64,000 nucleotides of DNA, from NCBI GenBank assembly GCA_025201375.1, contig JAIWZP010000033.1, forward strand, positions 186,001 to 250,000, given 5' to 3'. The notes below the pieces were generated by a model. That model had not been told where the DNA came from and did no database searches. It saw only the letters and a program-made list of their open reading frames with translations. Of this stretch, positions 55,207 to 64,000 are shown one piece after another (positions within the stretch are counted from its first letter, which is position 1; each line of letters opens with the position of its first letter). This DNA comes from Gongronella butleri. Lineage: Eukaryota; Mucoromycota; Mucoromycetes; Mucorales; Cunninghamellaceae. The translations under genes and the position numbers were made by a program.

Positions 55207-57389
55207 ATGGCGTCGTCAGTCCCCCACACGGAATATGCAATGGATCCAGACGAGGTGCACAGCGTGTCCTCTGCGTCGGACGATAATGACAGCCTAGGGG
55301 ATCATATTGACAGCGTGCCGAGCCATCCGTTGCAGTCGCTGGACGACGAGTACACGTCGTCGCAGGAGCACGCCGATCGCGCGCTGCTGGATGCAAGTGG
55401 CGAGCCCAATGTGTCGCGTCCCTCGTCGGTGCTTATCGAGGAGCTGCGCCAAAAGGAGGTGGAGCCAATGACATTGGAAAAGGTTAGTAAAAGAGGCGGA
55501 GGGGGACAAGGGCGGGGCAAAGAGAGGGGCTCAGCTGTTTTCTCATGACATTTATTTTATTTTATTTCTTTTATCATGGGCTTTAGGGACTCCAAAATGT
55601 GCGTGACACGACCGAGACGGTGGCGCTGGCGGTGGATGGCGAATTGCCCACATGGCTGAATGCCGAGGTGTACACGGTGGGACCCGGCACATTTGATGTG
55701 CGTTACACGCGCAAGATCGAGATCGATGGGCATCTGCAAAGCGCCACGGGCACGTTTACCTTTGGCCACTTGCTGGATGGGCTGCCCTTGGTGAATCGAT
55801 TTGATCTGAGCGGCGAGCACAACACGATCCAGTACAAGAGCAGGCTCACGAGCCGCCGACTGATTGAAAAGATCCACGACCACCACGGGTACGCGCCATG
55901 CCATCCGGCCGGCTTGTTCCACACGCATGCCAACCAGACCGTCCTCATCAAATTCATCAAGTCGGCCGCCAAGGCGTCCAAGCCCGATGGCGAGCCGTGC
56001 AGTGCACGCATCCTCACCCACCTGCCAGGCATCGATGGACAGCTGTTTTGCCAAAATCTCGCGAATCATGTAAAAAAAATCTGCCCGCCTTTTTTTTTTT
56101 TTTTTTTCCCAATTGACCTTTCTTTTTTTTCTCTCTCTATCTACTAGATCCAAGAGCTCGATCCGTTTGATCTAAAGCCAAAGCGTGTGCTGACATGGTC
56201 GGAGGTGAACCCGGCGTTTGCGGGGTACAGCTCTTGCGCGAATGGCGTGTACGATGCGTCGACAGGCGAGTACATCAATTTCACCATGGAAATTGGGTAC
56301 AGCACGACGCGCTACCACTTTTTCTCGACGAGCAGCAGTGAACCTCGTGGCGCACTGATTGCGACGGTGCCCAATGCGCCGACGGGGTACGTCCACAGCT
56401 TTGCGGTGACGCCGCAACACGTTGTGCTTGTCGTTTTCCCACTTCTTGCGCACTCGAGCGCTGTCAAGTATGCGTGGAACGAGAGCATCATGGACGCATG
56501 CTCGTTTTATCAAAACGAGCCGACCGTGTTTTATGTCATTTCTCGCAAGGATAAGCGCGTTGTCGCGTCGTACCAGGCGGCCAGCTGCTTCGCGTTTAAC
56601 CATGTAAATGCGTACGAGGACGACCAGGGCATCTTTGTGGATCTGGTCGCGTACAAGGACGACGCCATTGCGCGGCACCTGTCGACAGCCCATTTGCGCG
56701 ACAATGACACCGAATCAGGCTCGTTGCCGCCATCCGAGCTGCGGCGCTACCTTTTGCACAATTTGCAAAGCGCCATGTCGACGTATGCGCAAAACCAGAC
56801 GTACGTGCCAACGGTCAGCAGCATCACTGCGCGATTGTCGTCGCTTTGGACATATGCACGCGGCAATAGCAGCCAGCATGATACAAGCAAAGGTCGAATG
56901 GACGTCGTCGACGACGACGTGGAGCAATTGAGCAAAGAGCAAGGCGGCTGGAGCTATTGGATGCCTGTTGCCACGTATACCACGGTCGGCCACGATATTG
57001 AGATGGCGACTGTGCACCCTGCTTTCCAGCGCAAAGCCTACACGTTTGTCTATGGTGTTGGCCTGAAACACGGCATTGATCAAGATACCTCCCCCCATTC
57101 AACGCGTCTCTGGGACCGCATCGTCAAATGGAACACAAGCACGCGCACCATGGTCGCGTCGTGGCACCAGGACGGCTGCTACCCGGGCGAGCCCCAATTT
57201 GTGCCGCGCGACCCCGCCGGAAACGACGAAGAAGACGGTGTCCTCACCTCCATTGTCCTTGATACCTTGAACAGCACCTCGTTCCTCCTCGTCCTCGATG
57301 CCAGATCATTCGACATTGTTGCAAAGGCCAACCTTGGCACCATTGTGCCGCCTTCCTTTAGCCGCGGTTCCGTCAAGCTTCGAACATAA
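55207..57389 (+). CDS. Carotenoid-oxygenase-like protein with altered iron site
   Basis: Three exons (55207-55482, 55587-56069, 56148-57389) give 666 residues. The first about 90 are acidic and disordered. The rest shows the retinal-pigment/carotenoid dioxygenase fold signature: VYTVGPGTFDV, VNRFDL, VLTWSEVNPAF, YVHSFAVTPQHVVL, FNHVNAYED and the late GEPQFVPRDP...DGVLTSIVLD block. Active members bind Fe with four His. Two are visible here (His336 in VHSF, His405 in FNHVN). The first expected site reads SSCANGVYD with Asn285 where AHP/AHG is usual. The last reads PPSFSRGS with no His where FHG is expected. It may be a non-catalytic or changed enzyme. Relatives in Mucoromycota make apocarotenoids and trisporoids. 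Convergent with RTT106. Confidence 0.88.
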
Positions 57390-57397
57390 GGTCCCTT

Positions 57398-57428
<31 letters not shown>

Positions 57429-57606
57429 TTCTTTTCTTTTTTTTTTTTTTTTAGTGATTAAATCGACTGGAGTGGAAGCAATTGAGGTTTTTTTTTTTAA
57501 TCACTAGTGTGGATGAAGGAAGGGGTCATGAATTGCAAAACAAAAACCAAAAAGGAGCGTTTGCGAAGATTTTATGTACAAAGATGGAAAAAAAAAGAGG
57601 GAGGAT
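57390..57606. other. Short convergent 3' interval
   Basis: CT dinucleotide run (57395-57420) and T-runs between two convergent genes. Confidence 0.4.
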
Positions 57607-58875
57607 CTACTCGCTGTCATCCAATTCGTCGCCATCGTCCATAGCACCATCGGCATTCTCGTCAATGTCCATGTCATCCTGATCCAATTCACCCTCGGAC
57701 CCGTCGACATCTGAGCCTGCGTCCGAGTCGTATTCCAAGGGATCGTGGTCGCTGTCGCTGGCGTCGAAATCGTCGTCATCTTCGTCATCGGAGCCGAATT
57801 GCGCGGTGGCCGCGGCGGCATGCTGCTCAGCAGGGGAATTGGCGTCGTTTTCATCGTTTTCATCGTCCTCGTTGTCCTCCTTTTTGTATGCGCCCGCATT
57901 CACATTGTGTTCTACAGCCTTTGTGGCCTCGGAGATGCTCGAATCGACGATCTTGAGTCTCTGTGTGTAGTCTGTGATGCCGCCATATTCGGATTGATCA
58001 ATCATGCTGAATGTAAAGGCAAGGCCGTCGTCGGTCTCCCAAGGAGCGAGTGTTGCGCGAGCGGCACCCAATGGGACGGCGTCTTTTTGCAAGCACACAT
58101 TCAAATCAAAGGTACGTTGTGTGATGCTTGTGAAGAGGGTGGCAGCAATGGCGTTGGCAGGCACAAACAGCGTCGGCTTTTTGAACCCAAACAGGATGCC
58201 CTGCGGCAAAAAGTACAGCGCGCCTTCTTTTGTGCGCAAATGCGTCGTCACATATGGTCGCTCACGTTCCATCTTGCCCGTGCTGCTGTTCACACCCGTG
58301 CACGTGTACGCTTGTCGGTCAGGCACAAGCAATTGGTTGGCACGCACGACGAATTCGCCCAAAAACGCGCTCAACGCCTTTCGCTTCGCGTCCGCGTCCT
58401 CGTGCTTGGTCTCCTCGGTGCCAGAAACCACACGCAGCGCGCCCTTGTCGGCCACACTGAAAACAATCGCCTCGGCAGACGCGTCGTGCATCAAAAGCGC
58501 CACTGTCCACGCGCCGCGTGGCTTTTCGGGTGTCGGCACCACCGCAGCGTGCGCAATCGCATCGCAACGCACGCTGACCACCGTCTCGTCCTTGTTCATC
58601 AATTTCACGTGCGAAGACGTCACGGAAAGCGTCAATTTCTTGCGCACAGGCTGCGCCACGCTGATATCCACCAAAGACGCCTTGACAACACCAGCATCCG
58701 CGTCATCCTGGCTGCTGCCGACCACCTTGCGCTTCTTGGTCTCCTGATGATCAGACCGAGACTGGTAGTAGACGGCCAACGCCTCCAAAACACTCGCAGC
58801 CTCGCCACCTTGCGCAAAAACGCGCTCCACAGACGCGCGAAGCTCAGGCGCGTCGATATCCTTGATCCACGACAT
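57607..58875 (-). CDS. RTT106: Rtt106-type histone chaperone
   Basis: Single exon, 422 residues from ATG 58875. An N-terminal helical part is followed by a double PH-like core: AFLGEFVVRANQLLVPDRQAY, RPYVTTHLRTKEGALYFLPQGILFGFKKPTLFVPANAI and TFDLNVCL match the Rtt106 family (compare the FGFKKP phrase). The last 110 residues are extremely acidic (DDEDDDDFDASDSDHD and more), as in histone chaperones. Rtt106 deposits H3-H4, including H3K56-acetylated histones, during replication and silencing. A distant similarity to FACT Pob3/SSRP1 also exists, but the protein lacks their extra domains. It starts at the first ATG in a good context, and the upstream frame is low-complexity. Confidence 0.9.
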   Translation of the reverse strand: MSWIKDIDAPELRASVERVFAQGGEAASVLEALAVYYQSRSDHQETKKRKVVGSSQDDADAGVVKASLVDISVAQPVRKKLTLSVTSSHVKLMNKDETVVSVRCDAIAHAAVVPTPEKPRGAWTVALLMHDASAEAIVFSVADKGALRVVSGTEETKHEDADAKRKALSAFLGEFVVRANQLLVPDRQAYTCTGVNSSTGKMERERPYVTTHLRTKEGALYFLPQGILFGFKKPTLFVPANAIAATLFTSITQRTFDLNVCLQKDAVPLGAARATLAPWETDDGLAFTFSMIDQSEYGGITDYTQRLKIVDSSISEATKAVEHNVNAGAYKKEDNEDDENDENDANSPAEQHAAAATAQFGSDDEDDDDFDASDSDHDPLEYDSDAGSDVDGSEGELDQDDMDIDENADGAMDDGDELDDSE

Positions 58876-59477
58876 GATCTGTTGCAAGAAAAAAAAGAAA
58901 AAAGTAAAAAGAAAAACAGGCAATTGGGATTGACGTCGAAACAAAACGGGTTGAGGACCCGACGCGCTCTCCTTTTTTAGATGGACTCCCTTTTGGACAC
59001 CCGCTTCCCGGCTTTTTTTCACCTTGGTGACGTGTTCGACAACGCAATGACAAGGCGCTCCACGCCCACTTTTTTTGGCATTGTCATTCATTCGTTTTTG
59101 TTTCAGCCAAAAGAAATTTGAATCATGTGACAAAAAGTAAAAAAAAAAAGCGGCATCCTTGGCCCGTCCCGCCCTTGGTGCGCCCCCACGACGCGTCCAA
59201 ACGCGCTTCATTGTCTTGACACGCGCTCAAGATACGTCCAGGACAAAATGGAGCGCGTGTCTCGCGAGTTTAACGTTTAAAAGAGAAAAACAAATCACAA
59301 TCCGGTTAAAATCATTTTTTCCGTATTGGAAAAAAAGAGGATGCTGTTGCTCGCGCCAACAAAAATACGGCCAATGGCCATATGCAGGCCAAAAACCTAA
59401 CAAGAGGGCGACGGAGGCATGAACTCATTTTTTCCCTTTTTCTTTCGCGTTTTCGCTTGTTTTTCTTTGTTTTCACG
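58876..59477. other. Divergent promoter region RTT106 / HFM1
   Basis: 602 bp between divergent start codons. It includes A-runs at 59138-59150 and an ACGCGT (about 59190). In yeasts ACGCGT is the MluI cell-cycle box, but this genome is rich in ACGCGT, so it is not assigned. No gene. Confidence 0.4.
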
Positions 59478-62400
59478 ATGATGGATGACGACCTGTTTGA
59501 CGCCGAGCTGTGGATGAATGATGATTTCAGCGCGTCCAACGCGTCTCAGCACTCTCGCCATGTAAATCAGCTTGTCATGAAATGGAAATCACACACGACT
59601 CAATTTTTTTTTAAAAAAAAGGATACGCAACGGTCAGTGCCAAGCAACAACATGGATAGGATACGTAAGTTGCCTTTTCCATTGAAGCTGTCAAAGGAAG
59701 CACGATGGGCCGGTGTTTACGTGTCATTTTTCCGCATGTAGCGTCCCAATTCCGCTCTGTGTTCCCCTTTGATGAATTCAATGCCATGCAAAGCATCTCG
59801 TTTGACAAGGCAAGGGTCCATTTAGAAAAAAAATGACCTTAAAGCTCACAGATGGCATAGATCTTTGACTCGGACGGCAATTTGGTGATTGTGGCACCGA
59901 CGGGTGCTGGCAAAACGGTGCTGCTGGAATTGGCGATGGTGCGCTGCTTCATGGCCAACCCCGTCGACGCACGCGTCGTCTACATGGCGCCCACAAGGGC
60001 CCTGTGCACACAAAAGGCCGACGAATGGGCCGCCAAGTTCCACGATGCAGCCATCGCCTGTAAAAAAAAATCCATCGCGACCCCCAATGAGCATTTGATT
60101 TCACGCCATTTTTTTTTTTTTCAATCAGGCCACGAGTACACGGGCGACACAGAGACATCATCGTTGCACGCGGTGCGCCAAAGCGGTATTATGTAAGTTT
60201 TTCTACGCCGTGCTGCCCAAATGGCTCATTTTTTTTTTTTTTTTTGGCGCAGCGTGACAACGCCAGAAAAGTGGGACTCCATGACGCGCGGCTGGCATGA
60301 TCATCCCGCCATTGTCAACTCCATCCGTCTGTTCATGGTAAAAAAAAAAAAAAAAAAAAAGAGAATTGGCGAAATGTTCATCAAATATACGACTCATTTG
60401 CTATTAATTCACCAGATTGACGAGGTCCAGATCCTAAAGCAGGACCGCGGTGCCAGCTTGGAGGCCTGTGTCAGCCGCCTGCAGGTCTCATACACGGATG
60501 TGACCACGCCGCGCAAATGAGATGTATATTCACAGCGGTTCTTTTTTTTATTATTATTATCAGTCGATGAACACACGCACACGCATGATCGCTGTGTCCG
60601 CTACCGTGCCCAACGTGGCCAACGTCACGCAATGGCTCAAGGCGACACGTAAGAGCTTCCATTGCGCGAAATGACGCGCATTCAATTCATCTGTTTCTCC
60701 TTTTTTTTTTTTTTTTTGTTATTCTGCGCCAGCACTGACATTTGGCGACGAGTACCGCCCCATCCAGCTGCACCGCCAGGTCGTTGGCTTTGAACAGCGC
60801 CGCAATTCAAATGCATACGCGTTCGATCACTTTCTGGACTGGAAGTAAGAATGCTGAAATGCACGTTGACAGTGGGCCTGTCAAGAGTACTGACGCGCTT
60901 CACGGTCTTTTTTTAAACACGCAGGCTCTTGCCAATCATTAAGCAACACAGCCCGACAAAACCGGTGCTCGTGGTAAGCGTCAATGAGCAAAATTATTGC
61001 CAATTCTATAATATTACCTTTTTTTTTTATAGTTCTGCACCACACGTTCATCGGCCGAATCGGCCTGCGCCATTCTGATCAAGATGCTCCGCGAACGCGG
61101 CGAAAACGATTTTTTCCGGTAAGAAATCAAGCAACATCAACGAGACAGCGCGTCACTCACCTGATTCTGATGCTTTTAGAGGCGAGCGGCCCCTACCAAA
61201 CAATCTGCCAGTGACAAACGAGATCCTGGCGAGCACCCTGCAGCATGGCATTGCCTTCCATCATGGTGAGCCAAAAAAGAAAAAGTCAACAGGCGTGCAT
61301 TTCTCTTTTTTTCCATGCTGACGCCCTTTTCCCTGATGAATTGTCCAGCTGGTCTTGATCGCGAAGATCGCTGCTTGGTCGAGCAGCTCTTTTGCAACCG
61401 TGCTATTAGCTTGGTTGGTAAGCGGGACCGCGTTTGGTGCGAATTTTGACGCGTCGATTGACGTTTTGCATTTTTTTTTTTGGTGCCAGCCACGACGTCC
61501 ACGCTGGCCATGGGTGTGAATCTGCCGGCGCATCTCGTGATCATCAAGTCGACAAAGAGTAAGACTCGGAGCGTTGCTTTGGGACACGACGCTCATAAGC
61601 ATTTTCCAGCGTTCCAAGACGGTGTACCCTGCGAATACTCTGAAATCGACATTTTACAAATGATGGGCCGCGCAGGCCGCCCTGGCTACGAGGCCACGGG
61701 CACCGCCGTGATTCTCACCACCACCGGCATGGTCAGTCATTACCGCGAAATCATCCATTGCCGTGCTAACGTCGAGAGCAGGTACACGGTGAGAAAAAAA
61801 CAAAGAAAATGGCGCCTTTTATACAGCTTTTTTTCTTATCACGATAGTCTCCAACTGTCGCTCCACGAACACGTCGTCTCCGAAATCCGCTGTGGCACCA
61901 TTCGCGACGCTGAGACATTCTCGCACTGGTAAATTAGTATTTTTTTTGTTTTATAAAAAAAAAAACGACGAGTCTCACTCTAGCATTTTATCTAGGCTCC
62001 AATCTACCTTTTTATACGTCCGTGCCAAAGAGAACCCACAGCATTACACGCAGCTGCTGAATGACGGCAGCGATATCAGCGACACGGCAACGCAAAAAGG
62101 TAAAATTAGAAAAAAAGAGGGCGCGTGTTTTTTTTTGAGTCCTGCAGCGCGTTTTTACGCGTCCAATGGTGTTCACCAAAAGGCGAACTGACGATCCTTC
62201 GCACACAGACATCTTTGACCGCATCATGCGCCAATTGACGCGCGCCAAGCTTGTGAAAAAGTCGGGTCGCGGCAAGGACGCCACCTACGACATCACCAGT
62301 AAAGAGAGCAGCGGCTTTTTACATGCGCACTCCAGCTCAATTTGCTCATCTGTGTCTTTTTGTAGACTATGGCAGCATCATGGACAGGCTTTACATCAAG

Positions 62401-63906
62401 GTTGTTACCATGCAGCGATTTATGAATCCAAATGCACCATGTCTCTCCATTTACGACACGGTAAGACAAGGAATCGAGACGCGTTGAAATGGATAACCGT
62501 CAGCTTGTTCATCCCCCTTTCCTTTATCAAGCTTGTGCTGCTGTCCAATGCCGCCGAATTTCAAAATCATCCCGTCACCAGCCAACAAAAGGCCAATTTA
62601 AAGAATCTATGCAAGCACCAGGACCTCGCACACCCGCTCATCCATGAGCGCGTCACAACGGTCGCAGATAAGATCAATATTGTCATCCAGGTAGGCGTAA
62701 AACGTGCAAGTGTGAAGAGGATGCGACTTTTTTTTTCTTTTTTTTCGATTCAGTGCGTTCTCAGCGGCATCAGCCTCTACACCAAATCCAGCGGCAGCGC
62801 TCTGGTGACCGAGAGCCACGTGATCATGAAGACGGCGCGACGCGTCGCCAAGTGTAAGTCGTGGCAGCCATCAAAAAGGCAAAAACGTGCTTTTTCTCAT
62901 TTTTTTTATTGAATGTGGACAATCAAAAGGTCTAGTGGAAGTGGCGCGTGAGATGGGCCAAGGTCGCAGGCTGTACCACGCCATATCGCTGCACCAATGT
63001 TTGGTGGCACGCTCTTGGAACACAGGCGCGTTTGTGTTTCGTCAGCTGCAGGATGTCGGCCCAAAGTACGCCAGGTCGCTGTACGACCAGGGCATCCAAT
63101 CCCTCACCGACCTGCGCACGTCCGACCCAAGCCGTATTGAAATGGTAAAATTGCAAAAAACAGATGCATGGCCGTGTCACATTTCGTTTTTTCGTGTTTG
63201 TCACGTTTTCCGCCTTCCCGCTCTCCTGTTATCAGCTTTTGCATCGCAGCACGCCCTTTGGCACAAAGGTAAGACCCTGAGCGCATGTAGTGGGAAGCTA
63301 GAGCCACGAATCGCCTGACACACGTCGCGTTTTGCCCTCTTTTTTTTCTTCTCTCTTTTTTTTTTTTTTGGCCCAATTGGCCCGTGGTAGATCCTCACGC
63401 AGGTGAATGCCATGCCACACTATGTCGTGGAGATTGAAAAGGCCTACAATGCACTGGCGTCAGAGATGATGCTGACGGCACACGTGACACTTGCGCAACC
63501 TCTACGTAACACGCCCACAAACGCGCTTGCCAAAGGATTTTACACGTGCATTTGGCTCGAGACCGACCAAGATCACGACATTATCGCGTTTGACCGCAAA
63601 AAGTAAGCATCACAAATCTGGGAGAGTTGCAGAGCCCTCCATGACGCGCGCATTGACACGTTCTTTTTGCATTTAACGCTGCCAAAAAGGACAAATCTCA
63701 TGACGGACGCCGAGCTGCACATCACTTATGAATGCGACGTGATTGATCCCACCGTGCAATTGATTCTGCATGTGCAAAACGAGGACTTTGGTAAGGAGAC
63801 GCCGCAGATGAAACTAAAAATCAGGAGATTTTGACCTCGTTTCCATGTTTTTGTTGCAGTGGGTCTTGATATCATGCAGCGCATCAATATCACGACGATT
63901 GACTAG
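59478..63906 (+). CDS. HFM1: Meiotic DNA helicase HFM1/MER3
   Basis: About 25 short exons. The first are 59478-59561, 59622-59664, 59742-59809 and 59861-60059, and the last ends at 63906. The Ski2-like helicase core shows SQFRSVFPFDEFNAMQ (Q-motif region), APTGAGKT (Walker A), MAPTRALC, TTPEKWD, IDEVQIL (DExH position with Gln), VSATVPNV, FCTTRSSAE, HHAGLD, ATTSTLAMGVNLP and MMGRAGRPGYE. A winged-helix region (LYVRAKENPQHYTQLL) and a Sec63-type domain (SLHQCLVARSW, then LQDVGPKYARSLYDQGI, a helix-hairpin-helix) follow. HFM1 supports crossover formation in meiosis, so the fungus probably has a sexual cycle. Intron 3 uses GC-AG (AAG|GCAAGG at 59810). Without it the core would be stopped. Confidence 0.93.
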
Positions 63907-64000
63907 GACAGATCGAACAACAATGTATCATAGCAAGTCTCATCATTGAGCCATTAAGCCATTGAGCAGTAAAAAAATAAAAGAGAGGCCATTGACGCGT
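63907..64000. other. 3' flank of HFM1
   Basis: Contains AATAAAA near 63976, a likely polyadenylation signal, and ends in an ACGCGT. Nothing else seen. Confidence 0.4.

Noticed and set aside
57607..58875. Annotation of this gene as FACT subunit Pob3/SSRP1
   Set aside because: The FGFKKP phrase and short length with a single acidic tail fit Rtt106. The N-terminal Pob3 dimerisation domain and the extra length are missing.
57745..58980. 411-codon plus-strand frame opposite RTT106
   Set aside because: Shadow of the RTT106 coding strand. The His/Arg-rich composition is what the reverse of acidic codons gives.
1..64000. tRNA, rRNA or snRNA genes
   Set aside because: I looked for B-box-like GGTTCGAATCC and rRNA-like segments and saw none. 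A covariance-model scan would be needed to exclude them.

Overview
The window is nuclear DNA of a fungus. Its genes are interrupted by short GT-AG introns and cover core eukaryotic and typically fungal functions: a fused folate-synthesis enzyme, a replication factor C subunit, Sla2, a tricalbin, Rtt106 and an ING protein. A long two-propeller (type III) coronin, a UBE2W-type E2 and a carotenoid oxygenase fit an early-diverging filamentous lineage (Mucoromycota or a relative) better than a yeast. That placement is inference, and I cannot name the species. Homopolymer A and T runs are very common, often as an A-run just after the intron donor and a T-run just before the acceptor.

Layout. 0-21.7 kb is gene-dense: FOL1 (+), UBE2W (+), RFC2-type clamp loader (-), SLA2 (+), ribosomal protein eS17 (-), a Cof-type HAD phosphatase (-) and a tricalbin with about six C2 domains (+). 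21.8-27 kb is repeat-rich: a tandem array of about 333 bp units, a 1006 bp palindromic TA-inserting element (MITE A), a dispersed repeat (D1) and two weak hypothetical ORFs. 27-45 kb is gene-dense again: a small Cys protein, a DUF2408-like protein, an ING/PHD protein, a GPI-like acidic secreted protein, a CORO7-like coronin, a small membrane protein, an HP1-like chromo/chromoshadow protein and a GPAT3/4-like acyltransferase. 45-55 kb is a second transposon-rich block. It holds an apparently intact 6174 bp hAT transposon with its own transposase, 13 bp terminal repeats and an 8 bp target duplication, inserted in one arm of a foldback element and itself carrying MITE B, an inverted near-identical copy of MITE A. 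A pogo-like MITE and repeat D2 follow. 55-64 kb has a carotenoid-oxygenase-like gene, RTT106 and the meiotic helicase HFM1/MER3.

Functional themes. Several genes act at membranes and the actin cortex (Sla2, type III coronin, tricalbin, acyltransferase). Others act on chromatin and the genome (RFC, ING, HP1-like, Rtt106, HFM1). They do not form one pathway or cluster.

Most interesting. (1) The repeat blocks are full of TACAGTA and TACTGTA strings, chained in 5 bp register with CAG and CTG mixed. That is what repeated excision of TA-targeting, CAG-ended transposons would leave, and such elements are present here. (2) A decayed, protein-like repeat family occurs in four copies. (3) The carotenoid-oxygenase-like protein appears to lack two of the four iron-binding histidines. 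(4) The repeats form a readable nest: foldback, then hAT, then MITE B.
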